From Pyrrhoderma lamaoense (taxonomy: Eukaryota; Basidiomycota; Agaricomycetes; Hymenochaetales; Hymenochaetaceae), in contig NBAZ01000003.1 of the NCBI GenBank assembly GCA_002794735.1, positions 1,488,001-1,552,000 of the forward strand: a stretch of 64,000 nt of DNA, read 5' to 3'. Position 1 is the first letter of the stretch, and each line of letters starts with the position of its first letter. Under the pieces are notes generated by a model. The model searched no databases. It saw nothing but the letters and a program-made list of their open reading frames with translations, and was not told where the DNA came from. Shown one piece after another: positions 62,001 to 64,000 of the stretch. The translations under genes and the position numbers were made by a program.

Positions 62001-63369
62001 CTGTTTATTCCCCTCCTCCCTAAAGTTGTGTCTTTCTCCCTCCGGAAATTCGCGCACTCCGTATCAAAAGCATTCTTATTTTTTTCCAGGAAAAAATCAA
62101 GAAAATTTTGAGACACACCAAATACCCGAATGGAGATATACGTAGTAATCCCATTTACTTCTTTTTTCAATATTTTGATTCTTTTTACTTATGATCACTT
62201 CTTCTTCCCGTACTTTTCTCACATTTTGCGACGCGGTATTTGCATACAAGTAGATACATCAAGAAGATCATACCGATATTTCTAAGAGATAGAAGCGTGA
62301 ACCAAGTAATCGAAGCTCATGCAATAACGCTGAGAATCAGGTAATTACATTGAAACGCATAAACATGTAGATGCAGAGAAATCAAGGTAATCTAAGGTTA
62401 TCTTACTCTTAAACTGCGAAATCTATACTATACCCAAACTCTATCCGTTCAAATATATGGGCTTGTTGCATTAAGATTAAGCAATGGTAGCACACCAAGA
62501 TCTATCAAAAAAAGGCATATGAGCATATAGGCTACAGGCCCGAGTCCGATACCGTTGATAGTCGTCTTCCTTCGTTTCTTCTTTGAATAGAACACCTCGA
62601 CTTACCTCCGATAACGTAAAGAATAGCTATGAAGTAGTCTCGATATTTTATCTACTTTAATGAAGAAACACCGTGATAAACGAGTACGCTTTTCCACTAT
62701 AAGCTCCGACAACTCGAATTTTAGTTTATTCATAGTAAAGGGGGAGAAAAACGCTGGGTTCAATACTTTGCCTAATATAGCTAGAGGCGGATTCGCGCTC
62801 AAGTTTGTTTTGGTTATGGTATTAAAACTGTGGCTTACTTTCTACTTTCATTCAAAGAGGATCGTCTTAAAGTATTAAGTAAATTGAGATCGTAAGAACT
62901 TTGAAGGAGAATAAGGCACGACTTAATGTAACTAAATGGATATACGACTCATCTTATAATGTGTTACTCGAAATCTAAAACTCTGATTGCTGTTACTAAT
63001 GTAGGCCACACCTTGCGTCCGTTACAAACTTCTTCTTGCAGGAGTATTACGCTATGCTTGGGAGAATACGCAGCTCACCAGGCGAAACATACATTGGCCG
63101 CCTGTACTTTACGAGGATTAGATTCAATATGTTCTTCTCCTTAGTCGTCCAGTATAGTGATTTGAGCGCATAAGTGAACAGTTCTTTTTTAGGAGCGAGA
63201 CATATGTATCTGATACAGGCGTGAGATATAGGCTGGATCAGTGAAACATGACTTGCACTTTATAAAACCATAGTCATGAACGCAGAGACGACCCGTCAAA
63301 AAACTGAGTGGATCAGTGTTCCACAATCTACAAGCACACGATACAGGTTTTATCAATCTATATCATATA
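59092..63369. other. Long gene-poor region
   Basis: About 4.3 kb without a supportable gene. The ORF at 60509-60916 (+) contains plausible donors (GTAAGT at 60794 and 60885), but I could not find splices giving a sensible protein. Simple sequence: ATGTAC repeats at 61151-61168 and a CGCACGCACGCGCGCGAG run near 61513. Confidence 0.35.
61151..61168. repeat. (ATGTAC)n palindromic simple repeat
   Basis: Three direct copies of ATGTAC, self-complementary as a unit. A similar (CACATG)n run is at 11749-11768. Probably a microsatellite. Confidence 0.7.
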
Positions 63370-63649
63370 ATGCCAGCAGAGAGAAGGCCTCGATCTGTTC
63401 CCTGCCAGCAGTGCCGCAAAGTAAGGGCAAAGGTATTTATACATATTTTTACTTTCATTATTGCGATCACATAGAAAAACACGTTCACAGTGTATACACC
63501 TTCCACAAGAACTAGAATGCGAGCGCTGCAGAGGCCTGACGAAGAAAGCTCGCACGATATGCACTGGTCCTGTACCTACTGGAGCACAACGCAAAAGGCG
63601 GGGGGAGTGGACACGCGCAAACTACCACAGTCCGGTCCGCTTGATATGA
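63370..63649 (+). CDS. Small Zn2Cys6 zinc-cluster protein 4
   Basis: Exons 63370-63432 and 63491-63649 give 73 aa: MPAERRPRSVP, then C-QQ-C-RKVRAK, intron, C-IHLPQELE-C-ER-C-RGLTKKARTI-C-TGP, ending in a basic tail. The spacing CX2CX6CX8CX2CX10C is slightly long in the last loop. I placed the acceptor at 63490 because it restores the cluster; a nearer AG at about 63474 gives a premature stop. The intron again precedes the third Cys. A parallel frame stays open to 63681, so an additional intron could extend the protein. It is the only plus-strand member of the small zinc-cluster set. Confidence 0.68.
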
Positions 63650-64000
63650 TAACTTTTGGAACCAAGGTGAATGACTCTTAGTGCAACTTTGAGGGCCTGA
63701 GTAGAGACCTCACAGATATACTCTCTTATATACTCCACATATATGAAGGCTGTATAAGCTCATGAAAATGGGAATCGTCTGGGATGGGACACGTTAAGAC
63801 TCCAAGTTTGGATACGTACAGATTAGGATATTAGGGTACTATTATACGAATGAAGATATGTTGAATCGTCTACGTCGGCAGCTACAGCGTACAGTGAATT
63901 CTACTTCTGTATAGATGTCCATAGAACCTTCAAACATTCGACGCCCCAATGTATCAATGCTTGTTTTAAATTCGCATGTACATGGACAGTTTGAATATTA
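63650..64000. other. Right edge, nothing recognised
   Basis: AT-rich DNA after the last zinc-cluster gene; it may hold downstream exons of that gene. Confidence 0.3.

Overview
The window is nuclear DNA of a filamentous fungus, most likely a basidiomycete of the Agaricomycotina. The signs are dense short introns (mostly 48-80 nt, GT..AG), a G-protein alpha subunit ending ...KDSGIL, a cysteine-free polyporopepsin-like aspartic protease, a CFEM/GPI protein, and Zn2Cys6 genes that share a splice position. The DNA is AT-rich and genes lie on both strands. There is no bacterial, viral, rRNA or CRISPR signal and I could not confirm a tRNA.

Layout. 0-7.5 kb: a 5'-truncated unknown gene with an in-frame stop, a CFEM GPI-anchored protein (-), an acyl-CoA dehydrogenase (-) with an apparent frame break, and a secreted aspartic protease (-). 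12.5-13.8 kb: an intact G-alpha gene between long non-coding flanks. 17-25 kb: a FAD monooxygenase (-) divergent from a class-V PLP enzyme (+), an unknown Ser-rich protein (-), and a tiny gene (+, 24580-24902). That tiny gene encodes a secreted precursor with four Kex2-bounded copies of a nonapeptide, the most interesting object in the window. 25.3-33.9 kb: housekeeping genes, namely an RluA-type pseudouridine synthase (-) divergent from spliceosomal Cwc15 (+), then the Golgi tether Uso1/p115 (-) with two apparent frame breaks.

34-55 kb is a gene-poor, AT-rich island. It holds three paralogues (+, at 39.2, 43.5 and 49.2 kb) of a family I do not recognise. Each carries an exon of exactly 126 nt encoding a 42-residue module that begins YRPFT, followed by a divergent Ser/Asp-rich tail. 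Interspersed are short Zn2Cys6 genes (-, at 34.3, 36.7 and 54 kb), with another at 63.4 kb (+). All split the zinc cluster with a phase-0 intron directly before the third cysteine. A conventional 421-aa Zn2Cys6 regulator (57.6-59.0 kb, -) and an orphan membrane protein (55.2-56.5 kb, -) follow.

Several conserved genes (acyl-CoA dehydrogenase, Uso1 twice) need small indels to keep frame while their neighbours are perfectly intact. Indel errors in the assembly are therefore a real possibility, and every broken gene here should be read with that in mind. All gene models are my own splices read from the sequence. No database search was run.
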